Assembly (NCBI RefSeq): GCF_028595305.1
Contig: NZ_JAQQXS010000018.1
Span: forward strand, 20,179-84,178
DNA length: 64,000 nucleotides
Source: Roseateles koreensis
Lineage (GTDB): Bacteria; Pseudomonadota; Gammaproteobacteria; Burkholderiales; Burkholderiaceae_C
Reading direction: 5' to 3'
In this document: in pieces, positions 10,927 through 19,573 of the stretch
Layout: every line of letters starts with the position of its first letter
How positions within the stretch are numbered: position 1 is the first letter of the stretch
Program-made: the position numbers and the translations under genes
The notes under the pieces: generated by a model
What the model was told of the DNA's origin: nothing
Database searches by the model: none
Seen by the model: only the letters and a program-made list of their open reading frames with translations

Positions 10927-12636
10927 ATGTCCCAAACCCAAACCGCAGCTTTCGCTCCTGACTCTTTTGCCGCCATGTTCGAGGAGTCGCTGCAGCGCTC
11001 CGACCTGCGCGCCGGTGAAGTGATCTCGGCCGAAGTCGTGCGCGTTGAGCACAGCTTTGTGGTTGTGAACGCCGGCCTCAAGTCTGAAGCCTACGTGCCA
11101 ATCGAAGAATTCAAGAACGACCAGGGCGAACTGGAAGTTCAAATCGGCGACTTCGTTTCCGTGGCCATCGACGCCATCGAAAACGGCTACGGCGACACCA
11201 TCCTGTCGCGCGACAAGGCCAAGCGTCTGGCCTCGTGGCTGTCGCTGGAAACCGCACTGGAGTCGGGCGACTTCGTGACCGGTACCGTGTCGGGCAAGGT
11301 CAAGGGCGGCCTGACCGTTCTGGTCAACGGCATCCGCGCCTTCCTGCCGGGTTCCCTGCTGGACACCCGTCCGGTCAAGGACATGAGCCCGTACGAAGGC
11401 AAGACCATGGAGTTCAAGGTCATCAAGCTGGACCGCAAGCGCAACAACGTCGTGTTGTCGCGTCGTGCTGTGGTTGAAGCTTCGATGGGCGAAGAGCGCG
11501 CCAAGCTGCTGGAAACGCTGGCCGAAGGCGCCATCGTTCAAGGCGTGGTCAAGAACATCACCGAATACGGTGCGTTCGTGGACCTGGGCGGTATCGACGG
11601 CCTGCTGCACATCACCGACATGGCATGGCGCCGTGTCCGCCACCCTTCGGAAGTTGTGACTGTCGGCCAAGAGCTGACCGCCAAGATCCTGAAGTTCGAC
11701 GCCGAGAAGAACCGCGTTTCGCTGGGCCTGAAGCAATTGGGCGACGATCCTTGGTTCGGTGTGGCTCGCCGCTACCCCACCAGCACCCGCCTGTTCGGCA
11801 AGATCACCAACATCGCTGACTACGGCGCATTCGTTGAGATCGAACCCGGCATCGAAGGTCTGGTGCACGTCTCCGAAATGGACTGGACCAACAAAAACGT
11901 TGCGCCTTCCAAGCTGGTCAGCCTGGGCGACGAAGTCGAAGTCATGGTCCTGGAAATCGACGAAGACAAGCGTCGCATCTCCCTGGGCATGAAGCAGTGC
12001 AAGGCCAATCCTTGGGAAGATTTCGCTGAAACCGTCAAGCGCGGCGACCGCGTCAAGGGCCCCGTCAAGTCCATCACCGACTTCGGCGTGTTCGTTGGCC
12101 TGGCTCAAGGCATCGACGGTCTGGTGCACCTGTCCGACCTGTCGTGGAACGAAACCGGCGAAGCTGCTGTGCGCAACTTCAAGAAGGGCCAGGAAGTTGA
12201 AGCCCTGGTGCTGGCCGTTGACGTCGAGCGCGAGCGCATCTCCCTGGGCATCAAGCAGCTGGACAGCGACCCGTTCACCACCTACACCACGGTCAATGAC
12301 CGCGGCATGACGGTGACCGGCAAGGTCAAGACTGTGGACGCCCGTGGCGCCGAGATCGAACTGGCTGACGAAGTGCTGGGTTACCTGCGCGCCTCCGAAA
12401 TCAGCCGCGACCGCGTTGAAGACGCACGCAATGTGCTGAAGGAAGGCGACGAAGTCTCCGCCCTGATCGTGAATGTGGATCGCAAGACCCGCAACATTCA
12501 GCTGTCGATCAAGGCCAAGGACAACGCCGACAACCAAGAAGCCATGCAGCGCCTGAGCGCTACTGCCGAGCGCGAAAGCGCCGGCACGACCAGCCTGGGC
12601 GCCCTGCTGCGCGCCAAGCTGGACAACCAAGGCTAA
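10927..12636 (+). CDS. rpsA: 30S ribosomal protein S1
   Basis: 569-aa mRNA-binding ribosomal protein with six S1 (OB-fold) repeats. The repeats show [66 protein letters not shown] and [23 protein letters not shown] type cores. The start at 10927 (MSQTQTAAF) is supported by AGGA 8 nt upstream. An in-frame upstream extension to 10780 has no S1 homology by eye. Codon use is biased, as expected for a highly expressed gene. It is followed by two tandem hairpins, the second an intrinsic terminator. Confidence 0.98.
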   Translation: MSQTQTAAFAPDSFAAMFEESLQRSDLRAGEVISAEVVRVEHSFVVVNAGLKSEAYVPIEEFKNDQGELEVQIGDFVSVAIDAIENGYGDTILSRDKAKRLASWLSLETALESGDFVTGTVSGKVKGGLTVLVNGIRAFLPGSLLDTRPVKDMSPYEGKTMEFKVIKLDRKRNNVVLSRRAVVEASMGEERAKLLETLAEGAIVQGVVKNITEYGAFVDLGGIDGLLHITDMAWRRVRHPSEVVTVGQELTAKILKFDAEKNRVSLGLKQLGDDPWFGVARRYPTSTRLFGKITNIADYGAFVEIEPGIEGLVHVSEMDWTNKNVAPSKLVSLGDEVEVMVLEIDEDKRRISLGMKQCKANPWEDFAETVKRGDRVKGPVKSITDFGVFVGLAQGIDGLVHLSDLSWNETGEAAVRNFKKGQEVEALVLAVDVERERISLGIKQLDSDPFTTYTTVNDRGMTVTGKVKTVDARGAEIELADEVLGYLRASEISRDRVEDARNVLKEGDEVSALIVNVDRKTRNIQLSIKAKDNADNQEAMQRLSATAERESAGTTSLGALLRAKLDNQG

Positions 12637-12664
12637 TTGGCAGAAACGGCCGAAATGGCCAGAC

Positions 12665-12686
12665 GAACAGGCCCCCGGGCCTGTTC
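12665..12686 (+). repeat. Perfect 10-bp hairpin after rpsA
   Basis: GAACAGGCCC and GGGCCTGTTC are separated by 2 nt, 28 nt past the rpsA stop, with no T-tract. It probably stabilises the mRNA 3' end upstream of the true terminator. Confidence 0.55.
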
Positions 12687-12709
12687 CCTGTGCTAATCTC
12701 GCGTCGCTC

Positions 12710-12745
12710 AAAAAGGGCTCGTCACTTCAGGGTGCGAGCCTTTTT
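12710..12745 (+). terminator. Rho-independent terminator of rpsA
   Basis: GGCTCG and CGAGCC form a stem with a 13-nt loop, flanked by A5 on the left and T5 on the right, 73 nt after the rpsA stop. Confidence 0.75.
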
Positions 12746-12762
12746 CAATCCAGCCCAAGGCT

Positions 12763-12818
12763 TTGCGCAAGATCGCCCGCCCGTGCGCCCAACTGGTCGT
12801 CAATGGCATCTTGCGCAA
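12763..12818 (+). promoter_or_regulatory. Inverted repeat with two TTGCGCAA palindromes upstream of ihfB
   Basis: TTGCGCAAGAT at 12763-12773 is the exact reverse complement of ATCTTGCGCAA at 12808-12818. Each arm contains the palindrome TTGCGCAA. The element lies between the rpsA terminator and the ihfB start. It could be a paired operator or an mRNA stem; no factor can be assigned. Confidence 0.45.
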
Positions 12819-12861
12819 GTCCTCGGACCCCACCACCCGCCCCCGCTTCACGCCACACAAC

Positions 12862-13167
12862 ATGACCCGCTCCGATCTGGTTGCTTTGCTGTCAGAGCGC
12901 TTTGGCCAACTGGCCCAGCGCGACACCGAATTCGCCGTCAAGACGATTCTGGACGCCATGTCCGACGCCCTGGCGCGTGGGCACCGCATCGAGATTCGCG
13001 GCTTCGGCAGCTTCTCTGTCAACCGCCGCCCGCCCCGCAAAGGCCGCAACCCACGCAGCGGCGAGCAAGTCATGATCCCCGAGAAGCTGGTGCCCCATTT
13101 CAAGCCGGGCAAGGCTCTGCGCGAAGCGGTGGATGCCAAAGGCACGGACACCGCCGAGCTGGGCTGA
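12862..13167 (+). CDS. ihfB: Integration host factor subunit beta
   Basis: 101-aa HU/IHF-family DNA-bending protein, partner of IHF-alpha. The N-terminus is [17 protein letters not shown]. The conserved GRNPRSGE motif in the DNA-intercalating arm is near residue 66 and the GFGSFSV beta segment near 50. The start at 12862 fits the family exactly; an upstream in-frame ATG at 12763 coincides with the inverted repeat and is unlikely. The rpsA-ihfB order is conserved widely in Proteobacteria, although here a terminator separates the two. Confidence 0.96.
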   Translation: MTRSDLVALLSERFGQLAQRDTEFAVKTILDAMSDALARGHRIEIRGFGSFSVNRRPPRKGRNPRSGEQVMIPEKLVPHFKPGKALREAVDAKGTDTAELG

Positions 13168-13186
13168 GATGCCCTCGCGTGGCGCT

Positions 13187-13192
13187 TAGAAT
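13187..13192 (+). promoter_or_regulatory. Candidate -10 box (TAGAAT) of lapA
   Basis: TAGAATC lies only 9 nt before the lapA ATG, so a transcript from it would have almost no leader. Confidence 0.45.
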
Positions 13193-13201
13193 CAAGCCTC
13201 C

Positions 13202-13495
13202 ATGCGAATCCTCATCTGGCTCTTTCGAGCATTTCTCTTCTTCACGCTTTTCGCCTTTGCGCTGAACAACAGCCAAGAGGTGGTCGTGCGCTGGTTCTTC
13301 GGCCATGAGTGGCAAGCGCCCTTGGTCATCATCGTGCTGCTGGCTTTTGGCCTCGGCTGCGCACTGGGGGTTTTGGCCATGGTGCCCGCCTGGTGGAAGC
13401 ACCGCCGCGTGGCCAAGCGCGCCAAATCCGACGCCGAGGCGCAAGCCCCTGCCTCCGAACCCCTGACCCCACCCGCGATTCACGATGGAATTTGA
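13202..13495 (+). CDS. lapA: LapA-family inner membrane protein (DUF1049)
   Basis: 97-aa protein with two hydrophobic segments (about residues 2-22 and 40-62) around a short NNSQEVVVRWFFGHEW loop, then a basic cytoplasmic tail. This matches the LapA/YciS family. LapA acts with LapB at the inner membrane in lipopolysaccharide assembly and control of LpxC proteolysis in E. coli. It overlaps lapB by 11 nt (lapB ATG at 13485), so the pair is coupled. It begins a six-gene run ending at 19007. Confidence 0.88.
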   Translation: MRILIWLFRAFLFFTLFAFALNNSQEVVVRWFFGHEWQAPLVIIVLLAFGLGCALGVLAMVPAWWKHRRVAKRAKSDAEAQAPASEPLTPPAIHDGI

Positions 13496-14630
13496 CCCCC
13501 GCTGGCTGCTGTTCGTTCTGCCCGCAGCCTTTGCCCTGGGCTGGCTGGCCTCCAAGCTCGATACCCGGCAATGGAAGCGCGAGCAACGTGACGCCCCCAA
13601 GGCCTATTTCAAAGGCCTGAACTTGCTGCTCAACGAGCAGCAGGACAAAGCCATCGACGCCTTCATCGAGGCGGTCCAGAACGACCCCGACACCTCCGAG
13701 CTGCACTTTGCGCTGGGCAATCTGTTCCGCCGCCGCGGTGAATATGAACGTGCGGTGCGCGTGCACCAACACCTGTTGCAGCGCGGCGACCTGCCCCGGC
13801 AGGAGCGCGACCGAGCGCAACACGCGCTGGCGCAAGACTTCTTCAAGGCCGGCCTGTTCGACCGGGCGGAACAAGCCTTCGCCGCCCTGCGGGGCACGCC
13901 GTTCGAAAACGAGGCCGAGTTGGCCTTGCTCTCCTTGTTCGAGCGCTCACGCGAGTGGCGCAAGGCCGTGGAGGTGGCCCGCCATCTGGAGCAAACCGGC
14001 ACGGCGTCGTTTGCCGCTCGAGTAGCACATTACCTGTGCGAACTAGCCCTGGAATCTCTCGCCCGCGAGCAGGTGGGCGAAGCGCAAGCTCTGCTGCTGG
14101 AAGCCCGCAAAGCCGCGCCACAAGCCGCCCGCGCCCACGTGCTCACCGGCCAGTTGCTGGCCAAGCAAGGCCAGGCGGAAGCCGCCATGGCCGCCTATGC
14201 GGAGCTCTTGGCCCTCAACCCTGAGGCCTTCAATCTGGTGGCCAAAGACTATGCCGAGGCTGCCATCGCCTGCGGCGCTGCTGAACGTGCACTCACCGCC
14301 CTGAGCCTGCAATACCACCGCGTGCCGGGCATGCATCTGCTGGGTGCCATCGCCAAGCTGGAGCCTGCCGCAGCGCAACAGCGCGCTCGCTTGGTTGAGC
14401 ACCTGCGCGATCAGCCCAGCCTGGCTGCCGCGCGCCGCCTGCTCACGGTCAGCAACTCACAGCTCAGCGACGAAGAAGCCCCCTTGGTGGGCCGCGCCAT
14501 GGATCAGGCCGTGCGCCCCTTGCAACGCTATCGCTGCGCCGCCTGTGGCTTCGAAGCCCAGCACTATTTCTGGCAATGTCCCGGCTGCCTGAACTGGGAC
14601 ACCTACCCGCCGCGCCATGTCGACGAATAG
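13485..14630 (+). CDS. lapB: LPS assembly protein LapB (TPR/rubredoxin-like)
   Basis: 381-aa inner-membrane-anchored protein. One N-terminal TM helix (about residues 6-22) is followed by TPR repeats from about residue 43 to 330. A C-terminal rubredoxin-like metal site has two CxxC pairs (CAACGF near 348 and CPGCLNW near 364). In E. coli LapB/YciM links LPS synthesis to FtsH-mediated degradation of LpxC. The downstream heptosyltransferase overlaps by 14 nt (ATG at 14617), so LPS quality control and core glycosylation share one transcript here. Confidence 0.93.
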   Translation: MEFDPRWLLFVLPAAFALGWLASKLDTRQWKREQRDAPKAYFKGLNLLLNEQQDKAIDAFIEAVQNDPDTSELHFALGNLFRRRGEYERAVRVHQHLLQRGDLPRQERDRAQHALAQDFFKAGLFDRAEQAFAALRGTPFENEAELALLSLFERSREWRKAVEVARHLEQTGTASFAARVAHYLCELALESLAREQVGEAQALLLEARKAAPQAARAHVLTGQLLAKQGQAEAAMAAYAELLALNPEAFNLVAKDYAEAAIACGAAERALTALSLQYHRVPGMHLLGAIAKLEPAAAQQRARLVEHLRDQPSLAAARRLLTVSNSQLSDEEAPLVGRAMDQAVRPLQRYRCAACGFEAQHYFWQCPGCLNWDTYPPRHVDE

Positions 14631-15780
14631 GCCAGCCCCGACGTCGCCTCAAAGCCCGCGCCACATCCTGATCGTCCGCCTGAGCGCTTTGGGCGACGTG
14701 GCCTTGAGCTCCGGGCTCATCCCCGCCCTGCACAGCCTGTGGCCCAACGCCCGCATCAGCTGGCTGGTCGAAGCGCCCGCGGCGCCCTTGCTTCAACACA
14801 ATCCACACCTGCATGAAGTGATCCTCATGCCGCGCCAGAACTGGCTCAGCCTGTGGCGAGGCGGCCAAAAGCGCCAAGCACTGCGCGAGGTCTGGCAGTT
14901 CCGCAAAGCACTGCGAGCGCGAGCCTTCGATTGCGTCATCGACCCCCAAGGTTTGCTTAAAAGCGGCCTGATGGCGTGGTTCACGGCGGCGCCGCGACGG
15001 GTCAATCTCAAACCCCGCGAGGGCAGCCAATGGCTGATGCACGAGAGCGTTCAGCCCCAGGACACCGAGACCCGCCCCTTGATCGCCCACGAGTACCGTG
15101 ATCTTGCGGTCTACCTTGGCGCTGCCGCTACAAGCTATCGCATGGATCTGGCTGTCGGCGCCCAAGCCCGGGTGCAGGCCCAACAACGCCTGGCACAAGT
15201 CGGCATCAAGTGCGAGCAGGGCCAACGTTATGCGGTGCTCGCCGCCTTCACCACCCGTCCACAAAAGCATTGGATCGAAGGCCACTGGGCCGAGTTGGCG
15301 GAGGGTTTGAGCCGCCAAGGTTTCACGCCGCTGTTGTTGGGTGGGCCGGGTGATGTGGAGGCTGCGGCGCGCATTTGCCAAAGCCAGCCCTTGATCCACA
15401 ACCTGACCGGTCAGCTGAGGTTGGATGAAACGGTGGCTGCCATTGCAGACAGCCATCTGCTGATCGGCGTCGACACCGGACTCACCCACATGGGCATTGC
15501 ACTGGGCAAACCCACCGTGGCCTTGTTTGGCTCCACGGCGCCCTACCTGCGCGGCCCGGACGACACCACCCAGGTTCTCTACGACGCCCTGCCTTGCTCG
15601 CCCTGCCATCGCCACCCCACGTGCAATGGTCGTTTCGACTGCATGCAGCAATTGACCGTAGGCCGCGTGCTGAGCGCGGCCACCCAGGTGCTGCAAACCC
15701 AAGTCCAAGCACACACCGGGGGCGCGGTTCACACCCCAGTTGATCACGGCGGCGCTAGCGCACGCCCCGAAACCATTTGA
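14617..15780 (+). CDS. GT9 family lipopolysaccharide heptosyltransferase (WaaC/WaaF-like)
   Basis: 387-aa GT-B glycosyltransferase of family 9. The N-terminal domain has ILIVRLSALGDVALSSGLIPAL and the C-terminal nucleotide-sugar domain has GVDTGLTHMGIALGKPTVALFGST (about residues 287-310). It likely transfers ADP-heptose to the LPS inner core at the cytoplasmic face of the inner membrane. The LSALGDV and AAFTTRPQKHW motifs fit HepI/HepII enzymes, but I cannot separate WaaC from WaaF by eye. It overlaps lapB and is followed directly by three more glycosyltransferase-like genes. Confidence 0.85.
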   Translation: MSTNRPAPTSPQSPRHILIVRLSALGDVALSSGLIPALHSLWPNARISWLVEAPAAPLLQHNPHLHEVILMPRQNWLSLWRGGQKRQALREVWQFRKALRARAFDCVIDPQGLLKSGLMAWFTAAPRRVNLKPREGSQWLMHESVQPQDTETRPLIAHEYRDLAVYLGAAATSYRMDLAVGAQARVQAQQRLAQVGIKCEQGQRYAVLAAFTTRPQKHWIEGHWAELAEGLSRQGFTPLLLGGPGDVEAAARICQSQPLIHNLTGQLRLDETVAAIADSHLLIGVDTGLTHMGIALGKPTVALFGSTAPYLRGPDDTTQVLYDALPCSPCHRHPTCNGRFDCMQQLTVGRVLSAATQVLQTQVQAHTGGAVHTPVDHGGASARPETI

Positions 15781-15788
15781 CCGCTACC

Positions 15789-16820
15789 ATGACCCACAGC
15801 AGCACATCCGCCGATCAACGACCGTACACGGCGGTCCTGCACCAATTTGTCGGCATGGGCGATCTGGTCTGGCACGCGCAATATTTTCGCGAGATCGCCA
15901 AACAAAGCCGCGATGGGCAGGTCTCGGTGATCGCCTCGCCCACCACCTTTGCCCGTGAACTGCTGGGGCACGAGCCCTGGGTGCGCGAAATCATCGACTT
16001 TGACCGCCGCCCCCGGCGCAGCGAAAAGCGGGCCGGTCGCCACAGCGGCGTTGCCGGCCTGTTCCGCATGGGTGCGGAGTTGAAGCCCCTGGGCTTCGAT
16101 CGCATCGCCCTGTTCACCCATCACGCCAACCGTGCCATCGTCGCCTGGCGTGCCGGCATCGCGCAGCGCATCGGCTATGGCACCAGCGTGCTGCAACGCC
16201 TGCTGCTCAGCAAAACGCCCTGGATCACCGGCTACAAAGGCCCCGCCGTGGCTGTCTATAAAGACGCCACCGCCTTCATGTTGGCGCAAGGCTGGTGCGA
16301 TGCACCGATCGTGCCCCGCCTGAGCGTCAGGCCCGATGCCTTGGCACGCATGCAGGCCCGCTTGGCGCAATTGCCGCACCCGCTGCACGCCTTCACCATC
16401 GGCTCGTCGGAGCCCTTCAAACAATGGGGGGCCGCCAACTTCTCCGCCCTGGCCAACGCACTGGCAGGGCAAGGCCACGGCATCCTCATCCTGGGCGGCC
16501 CGGTTGAAACGGAGTTGGCGCAGGCCATCATTGCCGGCATCGAACCAGCCTATCGCCACCAGGTAATGGCCATCACCGACGGCACAGTCAGTGAAACCGT
16601 GGCGGCCTTGTCTTTGGCCCAAACCTGTGCAGGCAACGACACCGGGGCCACCAATATCGCGGCCGCTGTCGGCACGCCCACTCAGGTCATTCTGGGCCCG
16701 CGTCCCGACCTCGAGCACGACCCCAAGCATCTGCACATGATCAAGGCCACGCATCTGCTGGACATCACGCCGGCCGACGTGCAAAAGCGCCTCCTGAAAA
16801 GCCTCGCCATCACGATCTGA
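15789..16820 (+). CDS. GT9-like glycosyltransferase
   Basis: 343-aa protein related to ADP-heptose:LPS heptosyltransferases. It has an N-terminal HQFVGMGDLVWHAQYFREIA segment in place of the usual LGDV motif, and a C-terminal GNDTGATNIAAAVGTPTQVILGP motif near residue 280. The ATG at 15789 is preferred. A TTG at 15777 overlapping the previous stop (TTGA) would add four residues. It lies 4 nt upstream of the next gene. Its acceptor and donor are unknown; it probably adds a further heptose or other sugar to the LPS core. Confidence 0.75.
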   Translation: MTHSSTSADQRPYTAVLHQFVGMGDLVWHAQYFREIAKQSRDGQVSVIASPTTFARELLGHEPWVREIIDFDRRPRRSEKRAGRHSGVAGLFRMGAELKPLGFDRIALFTHHANRAIVAWRAGIAQRIGYGTSVLQRLLLSKTPWITGYKGPAVAVYKDATAFMLAQGWCDAPIVPRLSVRPDALARMQARLAQLPHPLHAFTIGSSEPFKQWGAANFSALANALAGQGHGILILGGPVETELAQAIIAGIEPAYRHQVMAITDGTVSETVAALSLAQTCAGNDTGATNIAAAVGTPTQVILGPRPDLEHDPKHLHMIKATHLLDITPADVQKRLLKSLAITI

Positions 16821-16824
16821 CACG

Positions 16825-17691
16825 ATGAGACCCTTGACCGATACCCCTCCCAGCGCCTATATCGACGTCAGCGACATGCGGCTCGGGGACCGCATGGCCT
16901 GTGCCTGGTGGGCCCAGCAGCGCCGCATGAACGAGGGCCTGCGCTTCGCCCTGCTCGACCGCAATTTCAAGCTTGCCGAGCGCTTCTCGCTAGCCCTGTT
17001 CTTTCCCGCCACGTTCACCGAAATGAGCGAGGCTGAAATTAAGGCGGCAAACCTGCCCGAGTGGCACCAAAGCAATCTGTGGCTGACGGTCACCAATGCC
17101 TTCGCAAAGACACAGCTGGCCGGCCACTTCGAATACCTGCCCCCTGAAGTCTTGCAACGCGCCGAAGAAATTCGCCGCCAGAAAACTCCCGGCAAACCCC
17201 GCGTGTTGATCCACCAACTCAACGACGCGCCTTACAACCGCGTGCGCAACTGGAAGCAATGCGACGCTGACGCCTTGCCACCCGCGCTGACTGCTTTGGG
17301 GTTTGACGTGCTGCTGCTCAACCCCAAGGCCAAGCAGTTCATCGGCGGTTACACCGAAATGCTGGCACAGATGCTGGTGTGCGATGCCTTCATCGGCGGC
17401 GACACTGGCCCCAGCCACGTCTTTGCGCTGCTCTGCGCGGACAAGCCGCAGGTCGCCATCTACCCTGACATGACGCGCAACGAAAAGATGTACGAGTGGC
17501 AGCGCGTCGAGTTGGGTGTGGAGCTCCCCTGGAGCAGCATGCCGCTGCGCCCAGACTTGGCCAAGCTGACCTTGCGCCATACACGTCACTGGGTGTTCGA
17601 ACGCGGGTTGCCACGCTGGCACCGGGTGGGCCGCTTCAAGGTTGAAGACGCGGTGAACACCTTGCTGTCGGTCATGCCGGCGCCCCGATGA
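16825..17691 (+). CDS. Putative glycosyltransferase (GT9-like C-terminal half), specificity unknown
   Basis: 288-aa protein, shorter than normal GT9 enzymes (about 340-390 aa). The recognisable part is CDAFIGGDTGPSHVFALLC near residue 190-210, which corresponds to the GxDTGxxH nucleotide-sugar loop of GT9 enzymes. The N-terminal half starts IDVSDMRLGDRMACAWWA and I do not recognise it. It is 4 nt after the upstream GT9 gene and overlaps the downstream GT4 gene by ATGA. The context implies LPS core or O-chain assembly. It could be a divergent transferase or a non-catalytic partner. Confidence 0.55.
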   Translation: MRPLTDTPPSAYIDVSDMRLGDRMACAWWAQQRRMNEGLRFALLDRNFKLAERFSLALFFPATFTEMSEAEIKAANLPEWHQSNLWLTVTNAFAKTQLAGHFEYLPPEVLQRAEEIRRQKTPGKPRVLIHQLNDAPYNRVRNWKQCDADALPPALTALGFDVLLLNPKAKQFIGGYTEMLAQMLVCDAFIGGDTGPSHVFALLCADKPQVAIYPDMTRNEKMYEWQRVELGVELPWSSMPLRPDLAKLTLRHTRHWVFERGLPRWHRVGRFKVEDAVNTLLSVMPAPR

Positions 17692-19007
17692 CCCGCCCTG
17701 CCCTATATCTTGATCTGACCGACCTGGTTCAATGGGTGCGCCGCAACCCGACCGTGACGGGCATCCAGCGGGTGCACATCAACTATGCCGTGCATGCGTT
17801 GGATCTGGGCGTCAGCTGCATCATGTTCCACGGCCGCGGCTGCCGCGAGGTGGAGCTTCTCAGCGCTGAGTTTGTCCGTTATGTTGCCGACGTCCTGGCG
17901 GGCCGGCGGATGATGGACAAACGCCGTTTCTACGCCCTGTGTCCCAACGCACGCCTTGACCCCTGGGCGGACTATCGCCACAAATACGGCAGCAAACCGC
18001 TCAAATACGCCTGGCATACCCTCGGCAGCGCAGTGCAGTTCTACGCCCGACAAGCCTTGTTCAAGCGCATTGCGGCGCCCGTGCAATTCCAAGCTGGCGA
18101 CATGCTCATCAACGTTGGGCGCAGTTGGACGATTGCCGGCTACGTGACCCGCATCCAGCAACTCAAGGACAAGTACGGCATCGCGGCGCTGCTGTTTCTG
18201 CACGATCTCATTCCGATCCGCAACGCGGCGGAGCGGCGCGCCAATTCGCAATTTTTGGATTTTGTAACGGCAGCCTTGCGCACCTTCGACCACTTCTTCA
18301 CCAGCTCCGACTACAACCGGGGCGAAATAGCGCGCTGCATGCAGGAGTTTCTCGGCCATGAGAAACCGGTCGAGAAGCTCAGCTTCGGCCAAGACCTCGA
18401 TGACCGCAGCCAACCCGACGCCCCCTTGCCAGAGGGCCTGGAACCTGGGCGTTACCTGCTTTGCGTAGGGCGCATTGCCCCCTCAAAAAACCAGTTGCGC
18501 CTGCTGCACGTGTGGCAGCGCATCGTTGAAGCCGGACAGCAGCACGGTGTGAAGATGGTCTTTCTGGGTGAACTCAGCGCCAACTACCGCGAATTTCACC
18601 AAGCCTACCGGGCTGCCCCCGGTCTGGCCCAAGCGCTGATCCTGCTGAGCAATGCCTCAGACGCCACGCTCAACACCTTGTATCGGCACTGCCTGTTCAC
18701 GGTTTTCCCGTCGACGCTGGAAGGCTATGGCCTGCCCGCCGCGGAGTCGATGGCTTACGGCAAGTTCTGCCTGGCCTCCAACGCGACTGCCATCCCGGAA
18801 GCGGCGGGCCCCTACGCCGACTATTTCGATCCGCTGGACGACGCCGAAATGTCAGCGCAAATTGTTCGTTATCTGGCGGACCCAAACGCGCTGCAGGCTC
18901 GTGAGGCCTTGATACGCAGCGCACCTCTCAAAACCTGGGCGCAGGCCAGCGGAGCCTTGGTGGCACGCGCCAACCAACTGGCAGGGGGCGATCAGCCTGC
19001 GGGTTGA
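17688..19007 (+). CDS. GT4 family glycosyltransferase
   Basis: 439-aa retaining GT-B glycosyltransferase. The N-terminus LYLDLTDLVQWVRRNPTVTGIQRV is typical of a polysaccharide-associated subfamily. The C-terminal Glycos_transf_1 domain has LCVGRIAPSKNQLRLL near 262 and the EX7E-type motif FPSTLEGYGLPAAESMAYGK near 345-360, with both Glu residues. It is the last gene of the lapA-to-GT operon and converges on gmhB, overlapping it tail to tail by 16 nt (18992-19007). Probable role: sugar addition to the outer LPS core; donor unknown. Confidence 0.8.
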   Translation: MTRPALYLDLTDLVQWVRRNPTVTGIQRVHINYAVHALDLGVSCIMFHGRGCREVELLSAEFVRYVADVLAGRRMMDKRRFYALCPNARLDPWADYRHKYGSKPLKYAWHTLGSAVQFYARQALFKRIAAPVQFQAGDMLINVGRSWTIAGYVTRIQQLKDKYGIAALLFLHDLIPIRNAAERRANSQFLDFVTAALRTFDHFFTSSDYNRGEIARCMQEFLGHEKPVEKLSFGQDLDDRSQPDAPLPEGLEPGRYLLCVGRIAPSKNQLRLLHVWQRIVEAGQQHGVKMVFLGELSANYREFHQAYRAAPGLAQALILLSNASDATLNTLYRHCLFTVFPSTLEGYGLPAAESMAYGKFCLASNATAIPEAAGPYADYFDPLDDAEMSAQIVRYLADPNALQAREALIRSAPLKTWAQASGALVARANQLAGGDQPAG

Positions 19008-19573
19008 ACCAAGGCTGGAACCGCCTCGGCCAGACTGACAAAACGCAACGCCGTCAGGTGCGCGGGTGATCGGGCAGACTCGCCTTCACCGTTTTTCGCC
19101 AGCAGCACGCAGCGCCCCACACCGGCGGCCACGGCGGCCTCCATGTCAGACACTTTGTCACCAAACATGAGTGAGGCCGGCAGGTCAAGCTGCAAGGCCT
19201 CAGCGGCGCGCAGCAACATGCCCGGAGCGGGCTTGCGGCAATCGCAATCCCGGGTGAACTCGGGCACTTGGCCATCGGGCAGGTGCGGGCAGTACTCGAT
19301 CGCGGCAAGTGGCACACCCTGCGCCTGCAGACTAGCGCGCATTTGCACGCTCAAGGCCAAAAAATCGGCCTCACTGTATTTGCCCCGGGCAATGCCCGAT
19401 TGATTGGTCACCACCACCAACACATAACCCGCCTCATGCAGGGTGCGCATCGCATCGACGGCGCCTGAGACAAATTCAAAATCACGCCAGTGACCCACGT
19501 AGCCATGGTCGATATTGATCACCCCGTCGCGGTCCAGAAACGCCGCCTTTTTGCGGCCAGCCGTGCCCGTCAT
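18992..19573 (-). CDS. gmhB: D-glycero-beta-D-manno-heptose-1,7-bisphosphate 7-phosphatase
   Basis: 193-aa HAD phosphatase of ADP-heptose synthesis. The nucleophile motif FLDRDGVIN is near residue 11 and TNQSGIARG near 56. The zinc-binding Cys/His cluster (YCPH ... RDCDCRKP) is at about 94-112. It is the last gene of the gmhA-hldA-hldC-gmhB unit and overlaps hldC by 4 nt. The step removes the C7 phosphate before adenylylation. Confidence 0.94.
   Translation of the reverse strand: MTGTAGRKKAAFLDRDGVINIDHGYVGHWRDFEFVSGAVDAMRTLHEAGYVLVVVTNQSGIARGKYSEADFLALSVQMRASLQAQGVPLAAIEYCPHLPDGQVPEFTRDCDCRKPAPGMLLRAAEALQLDLPASLMFGDKVSDMEAAVAAGVGRCVLLAKNGEGESARSPAHLTALRFVSLAEAVPALVQPAG

Noticed and set aside
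10849..12711. 620-codon minus-strand open frame
   Set aside because: Antisense to rpsA; composition mirrors the strong codon bias of that gene.
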